NCBI GenBank assembly: GCA_900552075.1
Contig: URYL01000012.1
Coordinates: forward strand, 7,104-71,103
Length of the DNA: 64,000 nucleotides
Source of the DNA: an uncultured Bacteroides sp.
Lineage (GTDB): Bacteria > Bacteroidota > Bacteroidia > Bacteroidales > Bacteroidaceae
Reading direction: 5' to 3'
In this document: positions 1 through 7,525 of the stretch, in pieces
Layout of the letters: every line of letters begins with the position of its first letter
How positions within the stretch are numbered: position 1 is the first letter of the stretch
Notes under the pieces: generated by a model
Database searches by the model: none
The model's input: only the letters and a program-made list of their open reading frames with translations
Told to the model about the DNA's origin: nothing
Translations under genes and position numbers: made by a program

Positions 1-1
1 C

Positions 2-766
2 GGCAACAAGCATCCTAATCTGACAGTGCATGACAATGGTTTGGTTTATGCAAACGGGAGAGATAAGGCTGTGACGTGGATGAATTCTACGGTCAACGGA
101 CGTCCGGTAGTTGCACGAACGGGATACATCGTAGAATTTAATGCGCTGTGGTACAATGCCCTTTGTTTCGTAGCTGATTTACTGGCTGGAGACGAGGGCT
201 TTGCAGTTTATTTACATCAGTTCTCGGAAAAGGCTGCTCCTTCTTTTATTCATACCTTCTTGAATGAATATGGCTATCTGTTGGATTATGTAGATGGGGA
301 TATGATGGACTGGAGTGTACGTCCGAACATGATTTTTGCGGCCGCATTTGATTATTCTCCGCTTGATTCCAAACAGAAGAAAGGCGTGATTGATATTGTG
401 ACCAAAGAGTTGCTGACTCCGAAAGGACTCCGTTCTTTGAGTCCGAAGAGCGGTGGTTACAATCCTAATTATGTAGGTCCTCAGCTTCAGCGTGATTATG
501 CTTATCATCAGGGTACGGCATGGCCGTGGCTGGAAGGTTTTTACTTGGAGGCTTATTTGCGCATTTACAAGCGGAGTGCGATTTCTTTTGTAGAGCGTCA
601 GATGATTAGTTATGAAGACCAGATGACTTGTCATTGCATCGGTTCTATTCCGGAACTGTTTGATGGTAATCCGCCTTTCCAGGGAAGAGGAGCCATCTCG
701 TTTGCAATGAATGTAGCAGAGATTTTACGTACATTGAATTTGTTGGAGAAATATAACAATCAATAA
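2..766 (+). CDS. Glycogen debranching enzyme (GH133), C-terminal part; 5' end outside window
   Basis: The frame is open from base 2, so the gene starts upstream and only the last ~254 residues are visible. They match the C-terminal (alpha/alpha)6 catalytic domain of bacterial amylo-alpha-1,6-glucosidases: a GTAWPWLEGFY segment after HQ, then an IPELFDGNPPFQGRG segment and a final helix ending in NVAEILR. The enzyme removes alpha-1,6 branches from glycogen or related glucans, presumably in the cytoplasm. It is followed after 14 bp by a glycosyltransferase and then a GH57 gene on the same strand, so the three probably form one glycogen/alpha-glucan operon. The family call is firm; the N-terminal starch-binding part cannot be seen. 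Confidence 0.9.
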   Translation, partial: GNKHPNLTVHDNGLVYANGRDKAVTWMNSTVNGRPVVARTGYIVEFNALWYNALCFVADLLAGDEGFAVYLHQFSEKAAPSFIHTFLNEYGYLLDYVDGDMMDWSVRPNMIFAAAFDYSPLDSKQKKGVIDIVTKELLTPKGLRSLSPKSGGYNPNYVGPQLQRDYAYHQGTAWPWLEGFYLEAYLRIYKRSAISFVERQMISYEDQMTCHCIGSIPELFDGNPPFQGRGAISFAMNVAEILRTLNLLEKYNNQ

Positions 767-780
767 GAGGAGGAGTTTGT

Positions 781-2052
781 ATGAAAGTTTTGATGTTTGG
801 TTGGGAATTTCCTCCTCATATCTTAGGAGGATTAGGTACAGCCAGTTATGGATTGACTCATGGACTTGCCCAGCAGCAGGATATGGAAATCACTTTCTGT
901 ATTCCGAAGCCTTGGGGAGACGAGGACCAGAGTTTTTTACGTATCATAGGAATGAACAGTGTGCCCATTGTGTGGCGTGACGTACAGTGGGATTATGTAA
1001 AAGACAGAGTTGGAAGCTATATGGACCCGCAGCTGTATTATGATTTGCGCGATCATATCTATGCGGACTTCAATTATATGCATACCAATGATTTGGGTTG
1101 CCTGGAGTTTTCAGGACGTTATCCGGACAATCTGCATGAGGAAATCAACAACTATTCTATTGTGGCAGGGGTGGTAGCCCGCCAGCAGCAGTTTGATATT
1201 ATCCATTCACACGACTGGCTGACTTATCCGGCAGGTATTCATGCAAAGCAAGTCTCCGGAAAGCCGCTGGTTATCCACGTGCATGCCACAGACTTTGACC
1301 GTAGTAGAGGCAATGTCAATCCGACGGTTTATTCAATCGAGAAGAATGGTATGGACCATGCAGACTGCATCATGTGTGTGAGCGAACTTACCCGTCAGAC
1401 CGTAATCAATAAATATTACCAGGATCCTCGCAAAGTCTTTACTGTACATAATGCTGTATCCCCGCTTTCCCAGGAGATTCAGGATATTCAGGTGAAGAAG
1501 AATCCGAAAGAAAAGATTGTGACTTTCCTTGGACGTATCACCATGCAGAAAGGGCCGGAGTATTTCGTGGAGGCTGCAGCCATGGTGTTGAAACGTGCCC
1601 GTAACGTTCGTTTCGTGATGGCAGGAAGTGGTGACATGATGAATGCCATGATTCGCCTGGCAGCAGAAAGAGGTATTGCCGACCGGTTCCATTTCCCGGG
1701 ATTCATGAAAGGGAAACAGGTGTATGAGGTTTTGAAGTTGAGCGATGTATATATCATGCCTTCGGTATCCGAACCGTTTGGTATTTCTCCGTTGGAAGCC
1801 ATGCAGTGTTGCGTGCCGACGATTATTTCCAAACAGTCTGGTTGTGCAGAAATCCTTTCCAAGTGTATAAAAACTGATTATTGGGATATACATGCTATGG
1901 CAGATGCTATCCATTCTATTTGTACCAACGATTCATTGTATGAATATCTCCGTGATGAGGGAAAGAAAGAAGTGGATGGTATTGTATGGGAAAAGGTCGG
2001 CGTGAAGATTCGTGGACTTTATGAACAAGTCTTAAAAAATTATGGAAAATAA
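781..2052 (+). CDS. GT-B glycosyltransferase (glycogen synthase-like, GT4/GT5 type)
   Basis: A 423-residue GT-B fold glycosyltransferase. The N-terminus has an FPPHILGGLGTASYGL loop, equivalent to the GG nucleotide-sugar loop, and a HSHDWLTYPAG motif near residue 140. The C-terminal half has the EX7E-type SEPFGISPLEAMQ motif near residue 325. The preceding GAGGAGG is a good ribosome-binding site 6-7 bp before the ATG. It sits between the GH133 debranching enzyme and a GH57 enzyme, so a role in alpha-glucan (glycogen) chain synthesis is likely. The nucleotide donor (UDP- or ADP-glucose) cannot be read from the sequence. It is full-length and may be the working synthase of the locus, since the GT5 homologue on the opposite strand is only half-length. 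Confidence 0.85.
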   Translation: MKVLMFGWEFPPHILGGLGTASYGLTHGLAQQQDMEITFCIPKPWGDEDQSFLRIIGMNSVPIVWRDVQWDYVKDRVGSYMDPQLYYDLRDHIYADFNYMHTNDLGCLEFSGRYPDNLHEEINNYSIVAGVVARQQQFDIIHSHDWLTYPAGIHAKQVSGKPLVIHVHATDFDRSRGNVNPTVYSIEKNGMDHADCIMCVSELTRQTVINKYYQDPRKVFTVHNAVSPLSQEIQDIQVKKNPKEKIVTFLGRITMQKGPEYFVEAAAMVLKRARNVRFVMAGSGDMMNAMIRLAAERGIADRFHFPGFMKGKQVYEVLKLSDVYIMPSVSEPFGISPLEAMQCCVPTIISKQSGCAEILSKCIKTDYWDIHAMADAIHSICTNDSLYEYLRDEGKKEVDGIVWEKVGVKIRGLYEQVLKNYGK

Positions 2053-2067
2053 AAACAGCAATACGAT

Positions 2068-3453
2068 ATGAAAACAATTTGTCTTTACTTTGAAATACAC
2101 CAGATTATCCACCTGAAACGTTATCGTTTCTTTGAAATCGGTTCGGAACATTATTATTACGATGATTATGCCAATGAGCAGGGTATGAATGAAGTGGCTG
2201 AACGCTCTTATATTCCCGCTTTGAAAACCCTGATTGAGATGGTAAAAGCTTCAAACGGTGCCTTTAAGGTTGCATTGTCCATTTCAGGAGTAGCTTTGGA
2301 ACAGCTGGAGATTCATGCGCCTGCAGTCATTGAATTGTTGCATGAATTGAATGAGACCGGTTGTTGCGAGTTCCTTTGCGAACCTTATTCACATGGTTTG
2401 TCTTCTTTGAAGAATGAAACCTGTTTCCGGGAAGAAGTAGAACGTATGCGTGTGAAGATTAAAGATTATTTCGGTCAGGAGCCTAAGGTATTCCGCAATT
2501 CCAGTTTGATTTACGATAATGAAATTGGTGGTATTGTGGCAGATATGGGTTTCAAAGGAATGCTGGCTGAAGGTGCGAAACATGTATTGGGCTGGAAGAG
2601 TCCTCACTACTTGTATCACTGTGCCGAGAATCCGAATCTGAAACTGTTGCTTCGTGACTTTAAGTTGTCAGACGATATCAGCTTGCGTTTCTCCAACAGT
2701 GAATGGAGCGAATATCCGTTGTTTGCCGATAAATACATTGGCTGGATTGCTTCTTTACCGGAAAATGAACAAGTTATCAATATCTTCATGGAGCTCTCAG
2801 CATTGGGTATTTTCCAGCCGTTGTCTTCCAATATTCTGGAATTCCTGAAAGCGTTGCCTGAATGTGCTCGTCAGAAAGGCATCACATTCTCTACACCTTC
2901 TGAGATTGTTTCTAAGCTGAAGTCAGTAGATATGCTCGATGTACCTTATCCGATGTCTTGGACTGATGAAGAAAGAGATATCAGCCCGTGGTTAGGTAAT
3001 GTGATGCAGCGTGAGGCATTTAATAAACTTTACAGCGTAGCAGAGCGTGTGCATTTGTGTTCCGACCGTAGAATCAAGCAGGATTGGGATTACCTGCAGG
3101 CAAGCAATAATTTCCGTTTCATGACCACCAAACAGATGGGAGTGGCTTTGGATCGTGGCATCTATGATTCTCCGTATGATGCGTTCACCAATTATATGAA
3201 TATTTTGGGTGACTTTATCGGACGTGTCAATGCTTTGTATCCGGTAGATATGGAAGATGAAGAATTGAATTCTTTGTTGACCACTATCCGCAACCAGGAA
3301 GAGGAACTGGTACAGTTGAACGATGAAGTGAAACATTTGCAGGAAGAGCTGAAGGAGAAAGAACAGAAAGCAGAAAAGGCTCCCGCAAAGAAAGCTCCAG
3401 CCAAGAAGGCTGCTTCTTCCACAGCTAAGAAAACCACTTCAAAGAAAGCATAA
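2068..3453 (+). CDS. GH57 family glycoside hydrolase with coiled coil and Lys/Ala-rich tail
   Basis: 461 residues. The first ~390 look like a GH57 (alpha-amylase or 4-alpha-glucanotransferase type) barrel: an N-terminal CLYFEIHQ strand, an EPYSHGLSSL segment near residue 110, and a GFKGMLAEGAKHVLGW segment near residue 155. I see no signal peptide, so it should act on cytoplasmic glycogen or maltodextrins, in keeping with the upstream debranching enzyme and glycosyltransferase. After about residue 400 comes a Glu/Lys/Leu heptad coiled coil, then a tail of ~27 residues made of AKKAPAKKA-like repeats with S/T, similar to histone H1-type tails. The gene is third in the operon (15 bp gap) and ends just before a strong terminator. 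Confidence 0.85.
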   Translation: MKTICLYFEIHQIIHLKRYRFFEIGSEHYYYDDYANEQGMNEVAERSYIPALKTLIEMVKASNGAFKVALSISGVALEQLEIHAPAVIELLHELNETGCCEFLCEPYSHGLSSLKNETCFREEVERMRVKIKDYFGQEPKVFRNSSLIYDNEIGGIVADMGFKGMLAEGAKHVLGWKSPHYLYHCAENPNLKLLLRDFKLSDDISLRFSNSEWSEYPLFADKYIGWIASLPENEQVINIFMELSALGIFQPLSSNILEFLKALPECARQKGITFSTPSEIVSKLKSVDMLDVPYPMSWTDEERDISPWLGNVMQREAFNKLYSVAERVHLCSDRRIKQDWDYLQASNNFRFMTTKQMGVALDRGIYDSPYDAFTNYMNILGDFIGRVNALYPVDMEDEELNSLLTTIRNQEEELVQLNDEVKHLQEELKEKEQKAEKAPAKKAPAKKAASSTAKKTTSKKA

Positions 3454-3472
3454 ACACCGAAGTTGTCGGGAC

Positions 3473-3508
3473 AAAAAATCCTGGAATCAATCGATTCCAG
3501 GATTTTTT
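3473..3508. terminator. Bidirectional intrinsic terminator
   Basis: Stem AAAAAATCCTGGAATC (3473-3488), loop aatc, stem GATTCCAGGATTTTTT (3493-3508). The perfect stem has an A-run on the left and a T-run on the right, so it can stop both the glycogen operon and the convergent DUF4270 gene. Confidence 0.92.
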
Positions 3509-3534
3509 TATGTTATAGAATTCAAATGTTTTGT

Positions 3535-4998
3535 TTATTTATTGAACTTTGGTTTGGTATAGATGACTTCCATTTTTATTTTTTCGCCATCTTCACCACC
3601 TGCCAGTCTGGCTGAATTTACTTCCAAGTCATGCGATAATCCGATTGTATTTCCCTGTGAGTCGGTTTCCGTCTTTACAGGAATCAAGACCAGCGTATTA
3701 TATTCATCCCATCCTTCAGCCGGTTCTTCTTTGGTTCTCATGTCGCTGAATATCTGACTGATCAGACGGTTTACCTGTGAGAAGGAATAAGCATTCGTTG
3801 TGCTGCTGTAAGTGCCGAGGAAAGATGTCTTACTGTCGTAAGTTTGCTTCTGCTCAAAGAAGTCTTTTACTTCACTTTTCCGGATAAGCAACAAATTCTG
3901 TGGGGTTCCCATTTTGTAAGGGCTGCTTGCCGAGTTCTCACTGATGTTTTTGTACTTAGTAAATGACATAGATACGGAGTTCAGTGTATCATTGCCAAGG
4001 GCTTCATACATTTCTTTCAGCGGGAGCTTCACTTCCGTACAAAGTCCGGCAGGCGTTTTCAGATACGTGTTGTGCGTTTCAGCCGCCAGTCTTTCCAAGT
4101 TGTCTCCAGAGTTGCTCAAACGCGTAGACATATATACCTCATTAGTTGCAGCAAAGGGAATATAAGTATAGACCAAAGAATCCACTTTACCGGTAGAAGG
4201 TCTCTCTACCAGATAGCTGACCTTTGTTTGCAGCCAGATGTCTCCGATATATAAAATGGAGCCTTCTCCACTTGTGTTGTGGATATAAAATCCAGGTATC
4301 ACATTATGAATGAAAGAGTGAGCGTCCTTGAAATAGTTTTTATTTTCTTTGTATTTCCTTTTCAAGAAGGCACTGATTGTTTCTTCTCCTCTTTCTTTTC
4401 TGGCTTTATCCAAATCAATCATCAAAGGAGGATAGTATTTATTAACGTTGTTGGCTTTTATAGAGTCGATTTCTGCATCGGTCCACGAGTTATCACGGGC
4501 AGCATAGTCTTGTTCTGCCAAAGGAGCCTCATTCTTATCGTAAAAATCTTCCGGATTGTAAGATGTATAATATAAACTTAAGTCTTCACCCGTATCATCA
4601 ATGGCTTGATTCAGCATATCTACTCTCACGCGCATGGGGGCCAATGAATCGCCAAAGAAACTAGAATAATATAAGACTAAAGTCGTAGATACGATATCCT
4701 GCATAGTTTCTGGAAATTCAAAACCTTCCGTACAGTTAACTTGTGTAATGAAGTCAGTAGTATATGTCCCAAAATCCGGGTCGGTGAATTTTCCCAAATA
4801 GGCATTGCTTGTACGAGAAAACACGCCGTCAGGGTTTAAATCTGTATATTTCAGTGTTTTTGTGGTCGCTTCGAAAGTTTTAGCCGATGCCGTAATTTCA
4901 TCGGTATCTGCCACAAAATCACCGATACCGGTAGTGGTATCATCACAGCTGTAGAGTGTGGCTGCAAGTCCGATTGCGGCCAAGAACTTAAGTCTCAT
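3535..4998 (-). CDS. DUF4270 family lipoprotein
   Basis: 487 residues. The N-terminus is a lipoprotein signal (LAATLYSC, Cys18) followed by Asp-Asp; acidic residues after the lipidated Cys are typical of Bacteroidetes lipoproteins exported to the cell surface. The body matches the DUF4270 pattern (early TGIG-DF segment, long beta-rich domain, YTKPKFNK end). Function is unknown. It lies 26 bp downstream of the half-length GT5 gene on the same strand, so the two are probably cotranscribed. That hints at, but does not prove, a link between a surface protein and glucan metabolism. Confidence 0.85.
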   Translation of the reverse strand: MRLKFLAAIGLAATLYSCDDTTTGIGDFVADTDEITASAKTFEATTKTLKYTDLNPDGVFSRTSNAYLGKFTDPDFGTYTTDFITQVNCTEGFEFPETMQDIVSTTLVLYYSSFFGDSLAPMRVRVDMLNQAIDDTGEDLSLYYTSYNPEDFYDKNEAPLAEQDYAARDNSWTDAEIDSIKANNVNKYYPPLMIDLDKARKERGEETISAFLKRKYKENKNYFKDAHSFIHNVIPGFYIHNTSGEGSILYIGDIWLQTKVSYLVERPSTGKVDSLVYTYIPFAATNEVYMSTRLSNSGDNLERLAAETHNTYLKTPAGLCTEVKLPLKEMYEALGNDTLNSVSMSFTKYKNISENSASSPYKMGTPQNLLLIRKSEVKDFFEQKQTYDSKTSFLGTYSSTTNAYSFSQVNRLISQIFSDMRTKEEPAEGWDEYNTLVLIPVKTETDSQGNTIGLSHDLEVNSARLAGGEDGEKIKMEVIYTKPKFNK

Positions 4999-5024
4999 TT
5001 TTGTACTTTTTTATCTATTCATAT

Positions 5025-5843
5025 TTATTCTGCTCCATCGAATACCTTGTCGTAGAATGCATCACATGCATCTGCGTAGGCATCGCCTGAAGCGTATTCA
5101 AGTACCGGAATGTTCAGGCTTCGTGCGTAGTCGATTACATTCTGGTTGACAGTCTCATCGTTTTGTATTACCCCGTCGGAGTAGGCTACGGCCAGTTTGC
5201 AAAGGTCTTCATAGCTTGCCGGAGATTTCATCATGCTGACATCTTCCTGAGTCACTTCTTTGAAGAGCACCTGGTCGGTAAAGTTAGGAGCGAGGTTCGA
5301 TTTGAATCCCTCCTGATACAGAGAATAAATTACTTTTGAGTCGCGGAAGGAAGGTTCATCATAGTAAGCCTTCTTGATATAAAGAGGAACCATCGCGCTC
5401 ATCCAGCCGTGACAATGAATCACATCCGGACACCAACGTAATTTCTTTACGGTTTCCAATACCCCACGGGCATAGAAAATGGCGCGTTCACCATTGTCTT
5501 CATAGTCATTTCCATTTTCGTCACACGTCATCTGGCGGTGCTGGAAATAATCGTCATTATCAATAAAGTACACTTGTCTGCGCGCAGCCTGGATAGATGC
5601 CACCTTGATAATCAGCGGATGATCCGTATCGTCGATAATTAAATTCATTCCAGACAGACGGATTACTTCATGCAACTGATTCCTGCGTTCGTTCACGATG
5701 CCCCATTTAGGCATGAATGTTCTGATTTCGCGGCCTTTGTCTTGTATGGCTTGCGGTAAATTCTGGCCAATCAATGCCAGGTTACTTTCGGGTACGTAAG
5801 GAGTAATTTCTTGTGTAATGAATAAAACTTTTTTCGCGCTCAT
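5025..5843 (-). CDS. Half-length GT5 'glycogen/starch synthase' protein
   Basis: 272 residues from the chosen ATG at 5843. An upstream in-frame Met at 5873 is rejected because the -7 promoter box (5871-5878) covers it. The sequence matches only the N-terminal (glucosyl-acceptor) half of GT5 glycogen synthases: KVLFITQEITPYVPES at the start and DVIHCHGWMSAMVP near residue 150. Canonical GT5 enzymes are ~470-550 residues and carry a KTGGL nucleotide-sugar motif right after the EVAP-like strand; here that place reads PESNLAL. The whole C-terminal GT-B half is missing with a clean stop, so this is not an evident frameshift. A catalytic role is doubtful; a regulatory or partner-dependent role in glucan synthesis is my inference. 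Confidence 0.75.
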   Translation of the reverse strand: MSAKKVLFITQEITPYVPESNLALIGQNLPQAIQDKGREIRTFMPKWGIVNERRNQLHEVIRLSGMNLIIDDTDHPLIIKVASIQAARRQVYFIDNDDYFQHRQMTCDENGNDYEDNGERAIFYARGVLETVKKLRWCPDVIHCHGWMSAMVPLYIKKAYYDEPSFRDSKVIYSLYQEGFKSNLAPNFTDQVLFKEVTQEDVSMMKSPASYEDLCKLAVAYSDGVIQNDETVNQNVIDYARSLNIPVLEYASGDAYADACDAFYDKVFDGAE

Positions 5844-5870
5844 TGTATTATTGTTGCTCTTAACAGTTTG

Positions 5871-5878
5871 CAAAGATA
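5871..5878 (-). promoter_or_regulatory. -7 promoter box of the half-GT5/DUF4270 operon
   Basis: Minus-strand TATCTTTG matches the Bacteroides -7 consensus TAnnTTTG. It lies ~30 bp before the ATG at 5843 and rules out the longer reading-frame start at 5873. No clear -33 TTTG at the usual spacing. Confidence 0.65.
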
Positions 5879-6051
5879 CAAAAAATAAGGCAATGAAGCG
5901 AGCCGGCAGTCGTTTATAAATCCTTATAGTATGTTAATGTATTGATAAACAACGTACTATAATAGTGTTTGTTCTACGTTATAGGCTGGGTAAATTCTGT
6001 AAATACCGAAAGAATTTTTGTTTTCTGTTTCTTTTTATGGCAAATAAATAG

Positions 6052-6059
6052 TTACTTTG
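6052..6059 (+). promoter_or_regulatory. -7 promoter box of panCD
   Basis: TTACTTTG, one mismatch from TAnnTTTG, ~40 bp upstream of the panC ATG at 6099. An alternative TTG start at 6057 would lie inside this box and is therefore unlikely. Confidence 0.55.
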
Positions 6060-6098
6060 CAGCCGTTTTCTGAATTTATGATTAAAAACAGGAATAAG

Positions 6099-6944
6099 AT
6101 GAAGTTAATTCGAACAATCAGTGAGCTTCGCGCCGAACTGGATGCTTTCCGCAAGGCGGGAAAGACAATCGGGCTGGTTCCGACGATGGGAGCTTTGCAT
6201 GCGGGACACGCTTCATTGGTGAAACGTGCCGTGTCTGAAAATGAAGTAGTGGTAGTCAGCGATTTTGTGAACCCTACCCAGTTTAACGACCAGAATGACC
6301 TTTTGAAATATCCGCGTACCTTGGAAGCGGATTGCGCGTTGCTGGAGAAATGTGGAGCTACGTTGGTGTTTGCTCCTTCGGTAGAAGAAATCTATCCGGA
6401 GCCCGATACACGCCAGTTCAGCTATGCACCGCTTGATACGGTGATGGAAGGAAAATACCGTCCGGGCCATTTCAACGGAGTATGTCAGATTGTGAGCAAG
6501 CTGTTCTTGATTGTAGAGCCTGACCGGGCTTACTTCGGTGAGAAAGACTTCCAGCAACTGGCCATTATTCGTGAGATGGTGCGGAAGTATCCTTTTGACA
6601 TCCAGATTGTGGGCTGTCCGATTGTCCGTGAAGAAGACGGCTTGGCTTTGAGCAGCCGCAATGCACGGCTCACTCCGGAACAGCGTAAGGAAGCGGTGCA
6701 GATTTCCAGGGCGTTGTTTGCCAGCGTGGATTTCGGGAAATCCCGTGTGTTACGCGAAACGAAGGAGTACGTGGAACAATGTATCCGCCGGGCACCGGGA
6801 CTGGAACTGGAGTATTTCGAGATTGTCGACGGAAACACCTTGCAGCCGGTAAAGGCGTGGGACGAAAGCAATTACATTGTAGGTTGCATCACAGTATATT
6901 GCGGTGATGTACGTCTGATTGATAACATTAAATATAAAGGATAA
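6099..6944 (+). CDS. panC: Pantothenate synthetase PanC
   Basis: ATP-dependent condensation of pantoate and beta-alanine to pantothenate (CoA pathway, cytoplasm). 281 residues from the ATG at 6099, the usual family length and start (MKLIRTISEL). The HIGH-type nucleotide-binding motif is seen in PTMGALHAGHASLV (residues ~27-40), followed by DFVNPTQF, the PGHFNGVCQIVSKLF segment, and the EEDGLALSSRNARL loop near residue 180. The next gene, 3 bp downstream, is panD, which makes the beta-alanine substrate, so the pair forms a compact biosynthetic operon. Confidence 0.96.
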   Translation: MKLIRTISELRAELDAFRKAGKTIGLVPTMGALHAGHASLVKRAVSENEVVVVSDFVNPTQFNDQNDLLKYPRTLEADCALLEKCGATLVFAPSVEEIYPEPDTRQFSYAPLDTVMEGKYRPGHFNGVCQIVSKLFLIVEPDRAYFGEKDFQQLAIIREMVRKYPFDIQIVGCPIVREEDGLALSSRNARLTPEQRKEAVQISRALFASVDFGKSRVLRETKEYVEQCIRRAPGLELEYFEIVDGNTLQPVKAWDESNYIVGCITVYCGDVRLIDNIKYKG

Positions 6945-6947
6945 CGG

Positions 6948-7301
6948 ATGATGATGATTGAAGTGTTGAAATCGAAGCTTCATTGCGTAACGGTGACAGA
7001 AGCGAACCTGAATTACATGGGCAGCATTACGATTGATGAAGATTTGATGGATGCGGCCAACCTGATTGCCGGTGAGAAAGTGCAGATTGTGGACAACAAC
7101 AACGGAGAACGCTTTGAAACTTATATCATCAAGGGGGAGCGTGGCTCCGGATGCATTTGCCTGAATGGAGCGGCAGCCCGCAAGGTGCAGGTGGGAGATG
7201 TGGTGATTATCATGTCGTATGCCCTGATGGACTTTGAAGAGGCTAAAATTTTCAAGCCGACTGTGGTGTTCCCGGATACGACCACCAATCGTCTTCTGTA
7301 G
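6948..7301 (+). CDS. panD: Aspartate 1-decarboxylase PanD
   Basis: Pyruvoyl-dependent enzyme that decarboxylates aspartate to beta-alanine for pantothenate synthesis. 117 residues. The self-cleavage site is the Gly-Ser of YMGSITID (G25-S26 from the first ATG; S25 if the second of three consecutive ATGs is used, matching the E. coli numbering). The N-terminal IEVLKSKLHCVTVTEANLNY and the central GERGSGCICLNGAAA are typical. The precise start among the ATGs at 6948, 6951 and 6954 is uncertain. The gene ends just before a strong terminator and the first 22-bp-period array. Confidence 0.96.
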   Translation: MMMIEVLKSKLHCVTVTEANLNYMGSITIDEDLMDAANLIAGEKVQIVDNNNGERFETYIIKGERGSGCICLNGAAARKVQVGDVVIIMSYALMDFEEAKIFKPTVVFPDTTTNRLL

Positions 7302-7322
7302 GATTTATATTGAGACCGAAAT

Positions 7323-7372
7323 AAAAGAGCGGTGCCGGAAGAGACTTTTTACTTTTCCGGCACCGCTCTTTT
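7323..7372. terminator. Bidirectional terminator after panD
   Basis: 18-bp perfect stem AAAAGAGCGGTGCCGGAA (7323-7340) / TTCCGGCACCGCTCTTTT (7355-7372), A-run left and T-run right. It serves panD and could also stop readthrough from the convergent trpB. Confidence 0.93.
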
Positions 7373-7404
7373 TTCTTCATCTTCAGATGTTTATCCGTGT
7401 GAAA

Positions 7405-7508
7405 AAACGCAAGGACGTTTCATGGTAAATGTCCTTGCGTTTTGATCAAAATGTCTTTGCGTTTTAAGTAAAACGTCCTTGCGTTTTCTTCCAAACGTAA
7501 GTGCGTTT
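7405..7508. repeat. Array A: five 16-bp AAACG-N6-CGTTT units at exact 22-bp period
   Basis: Units start at 7405, 7427, 7449, 7471 and 7493. They read AAACGCAAGGACGTTT, AAATGTCCTTGCGTTT, AAATGTCTTTGCGTTT, AAACGTCCTTGCGTTT and AAACGTAAGTGCGTTT. The 6-bp spacers (catggt, tgatca, taagta, tcttcc) are unrelated. Unit 1 is the exact reverse complement of unit 4. The array lies between the 3' ends of panD and trpB, is preceded by A-run and followed by T-run, and has the same layout as arrays at 42843 and 55290. Confidence 0.9.
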
Positions 7509-7525
7509 TTTCAGACGCTGAAAAT

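Noticed and set aside
777..980. 67-codon frame overlapping the glycosyltransferase start
   Set aside because: Out of frame with the clear GT-B gene and without its own features.
5025..5843. Calling the half-length GT5 gene a pseudogene
   Set aside because: No downstream remnant of the missing half in any frame, own promoter, clean stop and an operon partner 26 bp away. It looks like a stable short form.
6057..6098. TTG start extending PanC by 14 residues
   Set aside because: It lies in the -7 box and the family starts at the MKLIRT methionine (6099).
7405..7508. CRISPR array reading of the phased repeats
   Set aside because: Repeat 16 bp and spacer 6 bp are far too short for CRISPR, spacers cannot encode guides, and no cas genes are present.
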